A stretch of 52,004 bases of DNA from positions 1 through 52,004 of the forward strand of contig JBAWYM010000003.1 of assembly GCA_037143575.1 (NCBI GenBank), given 5' to 3'. The first letter of the stretch is position 1, and every line of letters begins with the position of its first letter. The position numbers and the translations under genes are program-made. The notes under the pieces are model-generated. The model made no database searches. It was not told the DNA's origin and worked only from the letters and a program-made list of their open reading frames with translations. Below are positions 35,924 through 44,687 of this stretch, one piece after another. The stretch comes from JBAWYM01 sp037143575 (GTDB taxonomy: Bacteria > Patescibacteriota > Gracilibacteria > Peribacterales > Peribacteraceae).

Positions 35924-36766
35924 ATGTTCACTATTGCAACTCTCCCCAAGCCCTTCATCGGGCACATCGGCATCATTCAGCGCAATGCCATCGGTTCGTG
36001 GCTGCAGCTCCGTCCGAAGCCGCAGATTATCCTCTTTGGGAATGAGGAAGGAACCGCGGAAATCGCAGAAGAATTCCACCTCCAGCACATCCCGAATCTT
36101 GAGGAAAATGCGTTTGGTATGCCCTACCTCTCCGATGCGATCCGACAGGCGGAAGCAGCGACGGAGGACGAGTTCCTGTGTTTCACCAATTGCGACATCC
36201 TCCTCTTCCCCACCATTGCCAATGCTTTCAGCCGGGTCCGTCAGCACTTCGAACAATTTCTCCTCGTAGGAGAGTGTATGAATCTGGATGTGCGTACGAC
36301 GATCGATTTTTCTGCCCCGCAGTGGCAGAACCGCATCGAACAGGAAGCCCGGTCGCACGGGAAGCACCGCGGGGTCAACGCCGACTACTTCTTCTTCCGG
36401 CGCGGCATGTACCGCGACATCCCTCCCCTCATCCACGGAAGGGCCTTCTACGATAACTGGATCCTCTATGAAGCCCGTCGTTTGCACCTGCCGGTAGTCG
36501 ATATCACGCCCATCGCGCGGGCGATCCACCAAAATCATTTCTACGGACATGTTCCAGGTGAAACACTCCAGTCACACAAGGGAGTGGAGGCTCACGAAAA
36601 TCTCCGCATCCTCGGAGGGTACGATCACGCGTACTGGATCTCGGACGCGACGCACTGGCTGACCGCACACGGCTTGAGGCGAAACTGGCTGGGAACGCTG
36701 CTTCTGCGACAACGGTGGAAGGGACTTCGGAGATGGATGGGGAGGATGATGAAAGTTGTTAGTTGA
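35924..36766 (+). CDS. GT-A-like glycosyltransferase-fold protein
   Basis: A 280-residue protein that looks like a nucleotide-sugar transferase of GT-A type: an N-terminal strand followed by IQRNAIGSWLQLRPKPQIILFGNEEG, then DEFLCFTNCDILLFPTI, where the C-D-I stretch could serve as a metal-binding DxD equivalent, and GVNADYFFFRRGMYRDIPP followed by GRAFYDNWILYEAR. The family occurs in glycan loci, but the donor is not known. It lies between fcl and gmd; the gap before it (35761-35923) holds low-complexity repeats. Confidence 0.72.
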   Translation: MFTIATLPKPFIGHIGIIQRNAIGSWLQLRPKPQIILFGNEEGTAEIAEEFHLQHIPNLEENAFGMPYLSDAIRQAEAATEDEFLCFTNCDILLFPTIANAFSRVRQHFEQFLLVGECMNLDVRTTIDFSAPQWQNRIEQEARSHGKHRGVNADYFFFRRGMYRDIPPLIHGRAFYDNWILYEARRLHLPVVDITPIARAIHQNHFYGHVPGETLQSHKGVEAHENLRILGGYDHAYWISDATHWLTAHGLRRNWLGTLLLRQRWKGLRRWMGRMMKVVS

Positions 36767-36837
36767 TAGTTATTTAGTTATTAGTTTGGCTTCGATAAGC
36801 AAAAAACTAATAACCAAAAACTAATAACCAAAAACTG
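36757..36837. repeat. Reiterated-word quasi-palindrome (TTAGTTATTAG type), second copy
   Basis: Left arm GTTAGTTGATAG and TTAGTTATTAG, right arm AACTAATAACC repeated three times. It overlaps the last codons of the GT-A-like gene and precedes gmd. Compare 5769-5862. Confidence 0.6.
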
Positions 36838-36884
36838 CTTGTACATCTCACACTTCCTCGCCGCACCGTGTACCATACGACTGC

Positions 36885-37922
36885 ATGTCAACGAAACGCG
36901 CATTGATCACCGGCATCACCGGCCAGGACGGATCGTACCTCGCGGAATTACTCCTGCAGAAAGGATACACCGTCCACGGCATTATCCGGCGCGCTTCCAC
37001 CTTCAATACCGAGCGTATCGATCACCTGTACCGCGACCCGCATGAGGAAGGAGCCCGAATCCGGCTGCACTACGGAGATCTCAGCGACTCCAGCAACCTC
37101 GCACGGTTGATCGAGGAAATCCAGCCGCACGAGGTCTACCACCTCGGCGCGCAAAGCCACGTCCGCGTGAGCTTCGACATTCCCGAGTACACCGCGGATG
37201 TCACAGGGCTCGGGACCATCCGCCTCCTCGAGGCCATCCGCCGCTCCGGCATTCCCATCCGCTTTTACCAGGCAAGCAGCTCCGAAATGTTCGGGAAGGT
37301 GAGCGAAGTGCCGCAGCGGGAGACAACACCCTTCTATCCGCGCAGTCCCTACGGAGTCGCCAAGGTCTTCGCTTACTGGGCAACAGTGAACTACCGCGAG
37401 AGCTACAATCTCTTCGCCGTGAACGGTATCCTCTTCAACCACGAGTCACCGAGGCGCGGCGAAACCTTCGTCACCCGTAAGATCACGCGGGCCATCGCAG
37501 AGATCGCGAATGGAAAAGAGGAAGTACTGTACCTCGGGAATCTGGAGGCGAAGCGTGACTGGGGCTACGCACCGGAGTACGTAGAGGGAATGTGGCGAAT
37601 GTTGCAGCAGGACACCCCTGATGACTACGTTCTGGCAACCGGCAATACAACATCCGTACGTGAGTTCCTCGAGCTTGCTTTAAAATGCGCAAACATTCCA
37701 TTTGAAAAATCGGGATCGGGAAAAGATGAAATATACACACACACGAAAACAGGGAAAACTCTCGTCGCGATCGACCCACGCTATTACCGCCCCGCCGAAG
37801 TAGATCTCCTCATCGGCGACCCATCGAAGGCGGAGAAGAACCTTGACTGGAAAGCGATGACGACGCTCCCGGAACTGGTGAAGATCATGGTTGAAGCCGA
37901 TCGGAAAGCGCTCCATCGCTAA
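36885..37922 (+). CDS. gmd: GDP-mannose 4,6-dehydratase
   Basis: A 345-residue SDR enzyme that makes GDP-4-keto-6-deoxy-D-mannose, the precursor for GDP-fucose, GDP-rhamnose or GDP-perosamine. The NADP motif is ALITGITGQDGSYLAELLLQKGYTVHGI, the catalytic Ser/Thr and Glu lie in FYQASSSEMFGKV, and Tyr/Lys in PYGVAKVFAYWATVNYRE. RDWGYAPEYVEGMWRMLQ is diagnostic of Gmd. It pairs with the fcl gene upstream. A TACCAT box ends 8 nt before the ATG. Confidence 0.96.
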   Translation: MSTKRALITGITGQDGSYLAELLLQKGYTVHGIIRRASTFNTERIDHLYRDPHEEGARIRLHYGDLSDSSNLARLIEEIQPHEVYHLGAQSHVRVSFDIPEYTADVTGLGTIRLLEAIRRSGIPIRFYQASSSEMFGKVSEVPQRETTPFYPRSPYGVAKVFAYWATVNYRESYNLFAVNGILFNHESPRRGETFVTRKITRAIAEIANGKEEVLYLGNLEAKRDWGYAPEYVEGMWRMLQQDTPDDYVLATGNTTSVREFLELALKCANIPFEKSGSGKDEIYTHTKTGKTLVAIDPRYYRPAEVDLLIGDPSKAEKNLDWKAMTTLPELVKIMVEADRKALHR

Positions 37923-37957
37923 CCTCCCTGCTCCCTATTTCCTTTTCCCTTCCCCCT

Positions 37958-39310
37958 GTGAAATCCTCCTACGTTCACCGGCAATCGAAGAGGAGATTCT
38001 TTCCGGCAGCCTCCATCCACCGGGAGCGGAAGCAGTGGGGCGAAGAGCACTGGATCGCCAACAAGGAATACTGTGGTAAGAAGCTGCTCCTGAGGAAGAA
38101 CCGCGTCTGTAGCATGCATTCTCACCGGGAGAAGGATGAAGTCTTCTACCTGCAATCCGGCAAAGTCCTGATGGAACTCGGCGGAGAGCGTTTCGTCCTG
38201 CAGCCGGGGGATTTCGTGCACGTGCCGACGAATACTCCGCACCGCTTCACGGGACTGGAGGCCAGTGAAATCTTCGAATTTTCGACGAACCACCGCGAAG
38301 ACGACAGTTACCGCAGCACCACCTCAGGGCACATTGAGCAGGAGCGCTTCGATCGTCAGTCGAAGCTCGTGGAGCGCTTCCGGAAAACGAAGGTCCTCGT
38401 CGTAGGTGATGTGATGCTCGATACCTACCTCTCCGGTTCGGTGGACCGGATCTCTCCCGAAGCCCCGATCCCCATCGTGCACTTCCAGAAGAAGACCTCC
38501 TTCCCAGGAGGCGCGGCGAATGCGGCACGAACGGTGGCCGCCCTCGGTGGACAGCCCACCCTTCTCGGAGTCCGCGGTGACGACACGCCGGGAAGAGAAC
38601 TGGAAACGCTCCTGAAGAAAGACGGGGTCCGTGTACGCCTCCTCGTCGATGCTCAGCGCGCGACCACGCAAAAACAGCGCATCGTCGCAGGGAATGCTCA
38701 CCAGATCGTCCGGCTCGATACTGAAGAGAACACCCCGCTGTCAGCACCCCAGGTCCGCTCACTTCTGCGTCATATCGAAACACTCCTGAAAACCCACGAT
38801 GCCCTCCTCCTCTCCGACTACGCCAAAGGCCTCTTTTCCCCAGCCGTACTGCGGTCCTGCATCGCCATTGCCCGACGCCAGAGGAAACCCGTTATTGTGG
38901 ACCCCAAGCCCATCGATGCCTCGTACCTCTCCTCTGTACAGGGAGTGACGCTGATCACCCCCAACCGCAAAGAAGCCCTCCTCCTCTCCGGACGGGGGAA
39001 TGGCACGCCCGAAACTATCGGAAAAATCCTGGCTACCAAGCTGAAGGCCGCTGTCCTGCTGACGCTCGGAGCGGAGGGAATGCTCCTCATTCAACCGGGC
39101 AAAGCTCTCTGCCGTCTCTCCGCCTGTGCAAGGGAAATCACCGACGTCTCGGGGGCAGGAGATACGGTCGCAGCCGTCATCACCATGGTCCTAGGACTGA
39201 AGGGAGACCTGGTAGATGCCGTGGATCTCGCCAATCGTGCGGCGGGAGTGGTGGTGGGAAAGGCGGGAACAGCGACGCTCACTCCGGCAGAACTTCTGGA
39301 AGTATTATGA
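37958..39310 (+). CDS. Fusion of a cupin domain with an HldE-type heptose kinase
   Basis: A 450-residue protein in two parts. Residues about 10-115 are a cupin (mannose-6-phosphate isomerase type II style) with HSHREKDEVFYLQSGKVLMEL, FVLQPGDFVHVPTNTPHRF and metal-type His/Glu. Residues about 145-450 are a PfkB-family kinase resembling the N-terminal half of HldE (RfaE-I): VLVVGDVMLDTYLSG, PGGAANAARTVAALGG, DYAKGLFS, DPKPIDASYL, and the catalytic Asp in DVSGAGDTVAAVITMVLG. It should phosphorylate heptose 7-phosphate to the 1,7-bisphosphate. Normal HldE has a nucleotidyltransferase on the C-terminal side instead of a cupin on the N-terminal side. Start GTG, no SD. Confidence 0.9.
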   Translation: MKSSYVHRQSKRRFFPAASIHRERKQWGEEHWIANKEYCGKKLLLRKNRVCSMHSHREKDEVFYLQSGKVLMELGGERFVLQPGDFVHVPTNTPHRFTGLEASEIFEFSTNHREDDSYRSTTSGHIEQERFDRQSKLVERFRKTKVLVVGDVMLDTYLSGSVDRISPEAPIPIVHFQKKTSFPGGAANAARTVAALGGQPTLLGVRGDDTPGRELETLLKKDGVRVRLLVDAQRATTQKQRIVAGNAHQIVRLDTEENTPLSAPQVRSLLRHIETLLKTHDALLLSDYAKGLFSPAVLRSCIAIARRQRKPVIVDPKPIDASYLSSVQGVTLITPNRKEALLLSGRGNGTPETIGKILATKLKAAVLLTLGAEGMLLIQPGKALCRLSACAREITDVSGAGDTVAAVITMVLGLKGDLVDAVDLANRAAGVVVGKAGTATLTPAELLEVL

Positions 39311-40299
39311 AATTCCTCATCCTCGATTTCGACGGAACGCTCATCCCGGATAGTCAGGGAAAAGCCTACGATCCAGCATCCATGACGCTGCTCCCCGGTG
39401 TAGGAGAGGGCCTCCGGATACTTCGGAATGCGGGCATGCGCTTTTTCATCGTCTCAAACCAGTCCAAAATCGGACGGGGAACCTGCACGGAAGAAAATGT
39501 CCAATCTGCGCTCAATGAGTGCGCGCAGCTCCTCAAAAACGAAGGAGTCATGATCGAGGCATCGCGCTTCTGCCCGCACCATCCGGAGGACGATTGTGAC
39601 TGCCGCAAACCAAAGACCGGACTGTGGACGTCACTCTGCGAAGAACACCCAGAACTCACCGCTGATGAGACGATCATCATCGGGGACAAAGACTCCGATA
39701 TACGGTTTGGGGAAACGATCGGATGCCGCACAGCGCGCATTCCCTCTCAGCAGTATCCAAACCAAACCAACGCAGATTTTACCGGGCACAATCTGTCAGA
39801 GATCGCCGGTCAGATTCTCTCCGCAAAGGAAGAACTTTCCCAGTATTCCCTCACCACTGCCATCACATTCGCGGATCGCATGCATGCCGAGGGGAAAACA
39901 ATCGTCACGACCAACGGAGCGTTCGATCTCCTCCACGCGGGACACCGGTTCCTCCTCTCGGAGGCGCGGAAGAATGGAGATATCCTCATCGTCGGCATCA
40001 ACAGTGATGCGTCCGTACGGCGACGCAAGGGAGAGGGCCGACCCATCGAACCCCAGAATATTCGTGCGCGGAACGTCGCACGCCTCGCAGACTGCGTCTT
40101 CATCTTCGATGATGATGATCCGCGTCCGTGGCTTTCGCAGATTCGACCCCAGATACACGTCAACGCCGCAACGTACGGCGAACAATGTGTTGAACGATCC
40201 GTGCTCGATACCATCGGAGCCACACTCGTCCTCGTGGAAGTGAAGCCGGAGCTCGGCTCCACCACGGCAATCCTTTCGAAGATTCACCCTTCTGAATAA
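39307..40299 (+). CDS. Fusion of GmhB-type phosphatase with HldE-type nucleotidyltransferase
   Basis: A 330-residue bifunctional protein. Residues 1 to about 180 are a HAD phosphatase like GmhB: DFDGTL at 7-12, SNQSKIGRG, zinc ligands CPHHPEDDCDCRKP and GDKDSDI. Residues about 195-330 are a nucleotidyltransferase like the C-terminal half of HldE (RfaE-II): TNGAFDLLHAGHRFLL with the HxGH motif, VGINSDASVRR, and STTAILSKI. It would remove the 1,7-bisphosphate C7 phosphate and then attach a nucleotide to C1. Its start overlaps the stop of the cupin-kinase gene (ATGA), so the two are likely coupled. Together they cover three heptose steps in a rearranged order. Confidence 0.92.
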   Translation: MKFLILDFDGTLIPDSQGKAYDPASMTLLPGVGEGLRILRNAGMRFFIVSNQSKIGRGTCTEENVQSALNECAQLLKNEGVMIEASRFCPHHPEDDCDCRKPKTGLWTSLCEEHPELTADETIIIGDKDSDIRFGETIGCRTARIPSQQYPNQTNADFTGHNLSEIAGQILSAKEELSQYSLTTAITFADRMHAEGKTIVTTNGAFDLLHAGHRFLLSEARKNGDILIVGINSDASVRRRKGEGRPIEPQNIRARNVARLADCVFIFDDDDPRPWLSQIRPQIHVNAATYGEQCVERSVLDTIGATLVLVEVKPELGSTTAILSKIHPSE

Positions 40300-40302
40300 C
40301 CC

Positions 40303-41430
40303 ATGATCCGGGCATTCCTCCTCGGCACACTCACTACCCTCAGCCTCCCCTGGCTCCTCCTCATTGCGTGGATGCGCTCACTCTTTCCGTCAATACAACG
40401 CAATGTCCTCATTATTCAGGCTGCCAAAATCGGGGACCTCGTCTGCATGACGCCGCTCTTCCGGGCTCTCCATGAACATGGAGATCGCGTAACGGTTCTC
40501 TGCCTCAAGCGCACTGCAGACGTGCTCATCGATAATCCCTGTGTTGCTGCGGTAATCCCTATCGATGATCCAGAGTACCGGGGATGGAGAGGATCACTAC
40601 GTCTGTGGTACACGCTCTTCTTCGGTCAATTCTCTGTAAGTCTCGTACCCTTTCCTGGGTCTTCTTTGAGCATGGTAGGTCTGTGGTCAGCCTCTCCCCT
40701 CAGGATCTACACTCGAGGACGAATGATGAGTCGGATGGAACGATGGTTCCGTTCCTGCTACACAGAACACCTGCACTACCAACGGCACACACGGACTTTC
40801 ACGCACTACATGGCACTTGCACGACTCATCGGAGCTGCACCTGTGCTCTACCGTCATGAATGGTATGTGAGTCAGGAGGAAGAAGCCTTTGCCGCGCATT
40901 GGATCAAGCAGCAGAGCTTTGCGCCTGATCAGAAATTTGCCGCGATTGCCCTCCGCGCCGGCAATGCGCTCAAAGAATGGCCGATTGAACGTTTCGTTGC
41001 TGTCGCACGGCACATCATCAGTCACTATTCCCTCTCTGTGCTATTCATCGATACGAATCAAACGATCACCGCGAAGGCCATAGCCCTCCTCGCAGACCCT
41101 TCGCATTCCGCGCAAGCCTTCGACCTTTCCCTGCGCCATCTCGCAGCGATCATCAAACATGCCTCGCTCTTCGTTTCGGTGGATACGGGGCCTCTCTACA
41201 TCGCCCATGCACTTGGAGTGCCGGTCGTGGATATCATCGGCCCCGTAGATTCGATAGAACAACCACCTATCCCGGATGAACGCGTAGCTCTCGTCCTGCC
41301 GCCTCCGCCTTGCGCCCCGAGCTCCTTCGTCGCTGATACACTCCGCACCTCTACCCCGGAACAACAGGCTGCCCTGGAAAGCACGACTGTGGAAATGGTA
41401 ACGGAGGCGATCGATGGAATCCTCGGCTGA
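40303..41430 (+). CDS. Glycosyltransferase family 9, heptosyltransferase-like
   Basis: A 375-residue GT-B enzyme of the ADP-heptose:LPS heptosyltransferase family. An N-terminal hydrophobic helix (LLGTLTTLSLPWLLLIAWM) is followed by NVLIIQAAKIGDLVCMTPLFRALHE, the family signature. Further on are IALRAGNALKEWPIERFVAVA, SLRHLAAIIKHASLFVSVDTGPLYIAHALGVPVVDIIGP, typical of the donor site. It comes 3 nt after the GmhB-HldE fusion, consistent with using the heptose nucleotide that those enzymes make. No lipid A genes are visible, so the acceptor is probably a cell-surface glycan, not LPS (inference). Confidence 0.9.
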   Translation: MIRAFLLGTLTTLSLPWLLLIAWMRSLFPSIQRNVLIIQAAKIGDLVCMTPLFRALHEHGDRVTVLCLKRTADVLIDNPCVAAVIPIDDPEYRGWRGSLRLWYTLFFGQFSVSLVPFPGSSLSMVGLWSASPLRIYTRGRMMSRMERWFRSCYTEHLHYQRHTRTFTHYMALARLIGAAPVLYRHEWYVSQEEEAFAAHWIKQQSFAPDQKFAAIALRAGNALKEWPIERFVAVARHIISHYSLSVLFIDTNQTITAKAIALLADPSHSAQAFDLSLRHLAAIIKHASLFVSVDTGPLYIAHALGVPVVDIIGPVDSIEQPPIPDERVALVLPPPPCAPSSFVADTLRTSTPEQQAALESTTVEMVTEAIDGILG

Positions 41431-41578
41431 TCCCCGAATTCTCGTATCGTTTCTACGAAATCAAGAGGATCATCCCATGATTGACGGATGGGTAGTGGAT
41501 TTCCAGCATTCATACCAAATGACAAACGAAAGGATACGAATAGCGAGGGAGCGAATCGCTCTGCAGAAAGCAGGGATT

Positions 41579-42298
41579 CTATTTTCCACGAGGTCGAAAT
41601 CGTATCCTCAAAATGGCAACAAACCCCTCCAGGATTTCATGCAGCCCGAAATTGGATGTCCCCCGCGCCCGATCGTAAAACGTAACGGGGACTTCTCCGA
41701 TGCGCATATTGTTCCGGTACAGCTGATAAGCTGTCTCGGAAAGGACAACGTAGCCTTTCGATTGGATGTCCTCCGGACGCAAGGATTCCAGCGCCCGCCT
41801 GCTGTAGCAACGAAATCCATTGCTGTAATCGGTGAGCGGGATACCGAGAACGAGACGCGCGTAGGTATTCGCGAGCACGCTGATGATCCTTCTCCCCAAG
41901 CCCCTCTGGTGCATGACCGAACCGGCGAGATGGCGGGAACCCGTCACGAAATCACATGTGCGTATCGTATCGAGAAATAATCGAATATCTTCGGGCTGAT
42001 GTGAGAAATCGGCATCCATTTCGATCACCTGTTGATAGCCATGCTGTAATGCGAAGGAAAACCCTTCCAGTACAGCTGATCCTCTGCCGTTCTTCCCCTC
42101 CCTGCCGATGAGTATCAATCTCTCTCCATATTCCTTCTGACGGTCTCTCACGAGATCCTGAGTACCATCCGGCGAATGATCATCGACGACCAGTACATCA
42201 ATAGTCGGATACAGGGCAAAAAGTCGCTTCAGGAGCTCATCGATATTCTCTTTTTCATTGTAGGTGGGGATGATGATGAGCGTCGGAGCGTTTGGCAT
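41579..42298 (-). CDS. Polyprenyl-phosphate mannosyltransferase-like GT2
   Basis: A 239-residue GT2 enzyme of the dolichol-phosphate mannose synthase type, which links mannose (or glucose) to a polyprenyl phosphate in the membrane. Motifs are LIIIPTYNEKENI, VLVVDDHSPDGTQDLV, NGRGSAVLEGFSFAL, EMDADFSHQPEDIRLFLD and GSRHLAGSVMHQRGLGRRIIS. No C-terminal membrane helices are present; the short soluble form matches the DPMS type I/III catalytic subunit. The 148-nt gap to the GT9 gene holds no obvious feature. A TACTCT box lies 7 nt upstream of the ATG. Confidence 0.9.
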   Translation of the reverse strand: MPNAPTLIIIPTYNEKENIDELLKRLFALYPTIDVLVVDDHSPDGTQDLVRDRQKEYGERLILIGREGKNGRGSAVLEGFSFALQHGYQQVIEMDADFSHQPEDIRLFLDTIRTCDFVTGSRHLAGSVMHQRGLGRRIISVLANTYARLVLGIPLTDYSNGFRCYSRRALESLRPEDIQSKGYVVLSETAYQLYRNNMRIGEVPVTFYDRARGTSNFGLHEILEGFVAILRIRFRPRGK

Positions 42299-42305
42299 AC
42301 CCCTC

Positions 42306-42311
42306 AGAGTA
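42306..42311 (-). promoter_or_regulatory. -10-like box TACTCT, leaderless arrangement (GT2 gene)
   Basis: On the minus strand TACTCT ends 7 nt before the ATG at 42298, and TTGCAA lies 16 nt further upstream. Confidence 0.55.
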
Positions 42312-42356
42312 GAGAATAGAGTATGAATTGCAAAGGAAACATGTTCAGCCTCATGT

Positions 42357-43229
42357 TCAGCCTCTCACCATCATCTGAGCGAGATCGGGGAAAGTTACTG
42401 TAGGTAACCAGCCGAGTGTGCGCATTGTTTCAGGGTTGGAAACCAGACACCGATACTCGGGCTGGAACCCTTCCAAGAGTGCCACATGCGGCCTCCAGTC
42501 TCTCCCGATGATCTGGAAGCACTCATTGAGCCAGTCTTCAATCGAATACGCAATGCCCGATCCTATTGCTGCTTCGAATACCTGCTCTTGGTTCATGAGC
42601 GCGAACATTCCCCGTACCGCGTCACCGGCAAATACCCACTCCTTGCGTACCGCAATATCCCCGAGCTGAATCTTCTCGGTGCTTCCAGCGGCAATGCGCT
42701 GCGCTGCCTGCGCAATCAATTGACTGACGTGCCGCTTGGGACGATGTGTACTCTCATGGTGAAAGAGGTATCCCACGTACACTCTCATCCCTCTCGAACG
42801 GTAGTAACGGGCAGTATACACCGATTGAATGCGCGCGAGAGCATACGCACTACTCGCCTCGAATGGGTCGCTTTCGGAAATCGGCTTTCCCACATTCTTG
42901 AACTGAACGCCGCTACCCGTGATGAAAATCTTGGCAAGTGGGCAGAAAACCGCACTCGCCTCAAGAATATTCACCGTACCATTGGCGATCGTAGCGAGAT
43001 TCTCCTGGAGCGCCTCCGGTCCGGTCGTCGAATTGCCAGCTAAATGAAAAATATACTCCGGTTTCTGCTGCTGCATGAGGTCCCTCACTTGCGAGGAGGA
43101 AGAAACATCTGCATGAATCCAATCCCCAGATCGTGAAACTCCAACAGGTTCAATCCCAAATTCTCTGCACAACCGCGCAAGATAATATCCGTCCTGGCCG
43201 TTGGCACCGAAAATGAGGGCGGTAGTCAT
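42357..43229 (-). CDS. GDP-mannose dehydratase-like SDR with YxxxR in place of YxxxK
   Basis: A 290-residue SDR protein resembling Gmd/RmlB-type enzymes: ALIFGANGQDGYYLARL at the N-terminus, FHLAGNSTTGPEALQENL, FITGSGVQFKNVG, and FHHESTHRPKRHVSQ similar to Gmd's FNHESPRRGETFV. The catalytic Tyr-x3-Lys site reads SAYALARIQS, with Arg in place of Lys, and the Gmd Glu following the Ser is replaced (GSGVQFKN against SSSEMFGK). It may be a decarboxylase, epimerase or 4-reductase with altered chemistry, or a regulatory paralogue. It precedes the GT2 gene by 58 nt and follows the methyltransferase gene by 10 nt. Confidence 0.82.
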   Translation of the reverse strand: MTTALIFGANGQDGYYLARLCREFGIEPVGVSRSGDWIHADVSSSSQVRDLMQQQKPEYIFHLAGNSTTGPEALQENLATIANGTVNILEASAVFCPLAKIFITGSGVQFKNVGKPISESDPFEASSAYALARIQSVYTARYYRSRGMRVYVGYLFHHESTHRPKRHVSQLIAQAAQRIAAGSTEKIQLGDIAVRKEWVFAGDAVRGMFALMNQEQVFEAAIGSGIAYSIEDWLNECFQIIGRDWRPHVALLEGFQPEYRCLVSNPETMRTLGWLPTVTFPDLAQMMVRG

Positions 43230-43239
43230 AAGTACTGTG

Positions 43240-44496
43240 TTACCCCTTCACAATCTCTATTTCCGGCAGTGGGAAGATATATCCGATTCCCTTCGCGAGT
43301 TGCTCGCGTTCCCGCTGCACAAATTCCTCGCGGAAATGCCAGGGGAGCACGAGATAGAAATCGGGGTTCATCCGTCTGGATTCCTCTTCGCTCACGATAG
43401 GGATGTCCGTCCCAAGCGTCTTCGCACCGTACTTGTCGGGGTTTCTCTCAGCGGCGACATCGATGATGCTGTGATCGATACCGCACCACTGGAGAATGGT
43501 GTTTCCCTTGGTCGAAGCACCGTAGATGTGAATACTCTTCCCCTCTTTCTTCATCTTCTTCAACAGCGCATTCAATTCCTTTCGATGCTTTTCGATCCTC
43601 TCTTGGAAATGAACGTAAGGCTTGTCGGTATCCAGCTCGAGATCAAACTCCTGACGCCTGAGCGCGTTCACATTTTCGGTGAAAACGGGTTTCATATACT
43701 GAAAGCAGTCCGTGTGCGTTGCGAAGCAGCGGATGCTTCCGCCATTAATGGTATTCAGCTCCACGTTCACGATCTTCAATCCGGCTAATTTCAGCATGTA
43801 TTCGATCACCGCAAGGCTGTAATACTCCAGATGTTCATGACAGATAGTATCGTACGAGTTCAACTCCAGCATGGACGGCATATAGGACATTTCGAAGATC
43901 CAGAGCCCATCCTGAGAGAGGGTCTTCTTGACGGCCCGCATGAAGCTGACGGGATCCTCCAAGTCATAGAACATGGCGATCGACGTGATGAGATCGGCGG
44001 TCTTCCCTTGCATTTTTTTCGCGAGCTCCTCGGAAGGGAATATATCCTGCACCACGTGAAGGTTGCCGGTGATTCCTCGCACGATATCAGATGGATCGAC
44101 CCCAAATCGCTCGAAGGAATCCGGGTAGAAATTCAGGAGGGTCCCGTCATTGCATCCGATATCGAGGACACAAGCTTTCTGCTTCCCGAAGAGCTGCAAT
44201 GCCTGATTGGCAATGCCCTGAAGGTGGTTACGCATGGTTTCATTCGTACCGGAACGGTACCAGTACACCGAGTAAAGAATGCTCGGAGGCACCGTGTATT
44301 CCATCTGCAGAAGTCCACACGCGTGTTCATCCTTCATCGGATCGCAACGAACGAGAGATGTGGGGATTTGCCGCATCGGTGGAGTGTTCTCTCCTTTTAC
44401 AAATGACCCCTGCAGGTACTGCTTTCCAAGATCAATGACATGCGTGAGACTCGATGAGCCGCACACGCGACAGGTGGTTCTTCGAATCAAGTGCAT
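43240..44496 (-). CDS. Sugar C-methyltransferase-like protein (NovU/TylCIII architecture)
   Basis: A 418-residue protein with the layout of 3-C-methyltransferases of deoxysugar pathways: an N-terminal zinc-binding region with Cys pairs (TTCRVCGSSSL and the later CDPMKDEHACGLLQ), a SAM domain (VLDIGCNDGTLLNFYPDSFERFGVDPSD, about residues 118-145), and a C-terminal Rossmann-like half with IHIYGASTKGNTILQWCG and LVLPWHFREEFVQREREQL. It should add a methyl group to a keto-deoxysugar nucleotide. The start at 44496 is set by a TATACT box 9 nt upstream; the frame is open further. Confidence 0.85.
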   Translation of the reverse strand: MHLIRRTTCRVCGSSSLTHVIDLGKQYLQGSFVKGENTPPMRQIPTSLVRCDPMKDEHACGLLQMEYTVPPSILYSVYWYRSGTNETMRNHLQGIANQALQLFGKQKACVLDIGCNDGTLLNFYPDSFERFGVDPSDIVRGITGNLHVVQDIFPSEELAKKMQGKTADLITSIAMFYDLEDPVSFMRAVKKTLSQDGLWIFEMSYMPSMLELNSYDTICHEHLEYYSLAVIEYMLKLAGLKIVNVELNTINGGSIRCFATHTDCFQYMKPVFTENVNALRRQEFDLELDTDKPYVHFQERIEKHRKELNALLKKMKKEGKSIHIYGASTKGNTILQWCGIDHSIIDVAAERNPDKYGAKTLGTDIPIVSEEESRRMNPDFYLVLPWHFREEFVQREREQLAKGIGYIFPLPEIEIVKG

Positions 44497-44505
44497 ACAC
44501 GTAAA

Positions 44506-44511
44506 AGTATA
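44506..44511 (-). promoter_or_regulatory. -10 box TATACT, leaderless arrangement (C-methyltransferase gene)
   Basis: On the minus strand TATACT ends 9 nt before the ATG at 44496. Confidence 0.5.
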
Positions 44512-44687
44512 CCCCTCGAGACGAAGCAATGACTAGACATCTCGCTCAAAACCGATCACACCTACGGCAAACTGAAAATTAAAAGATAGTATTACCGGCT
44601 AAATATTTTCTCCGTCCAAAGCGAAAACATCCGATGATCCTCCGATCTATCGGTGTTGATCCACGTACGAAGCCATATCGACAATTT

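Noticed and set aside
41414..41980. A 188-codon plus-strand frame overlapping the GT2 gene
   Set aside because: The minus-strand frame encodes a canonical GT2 enzyme with all motifs, and the plus-strand product is unlike any family.
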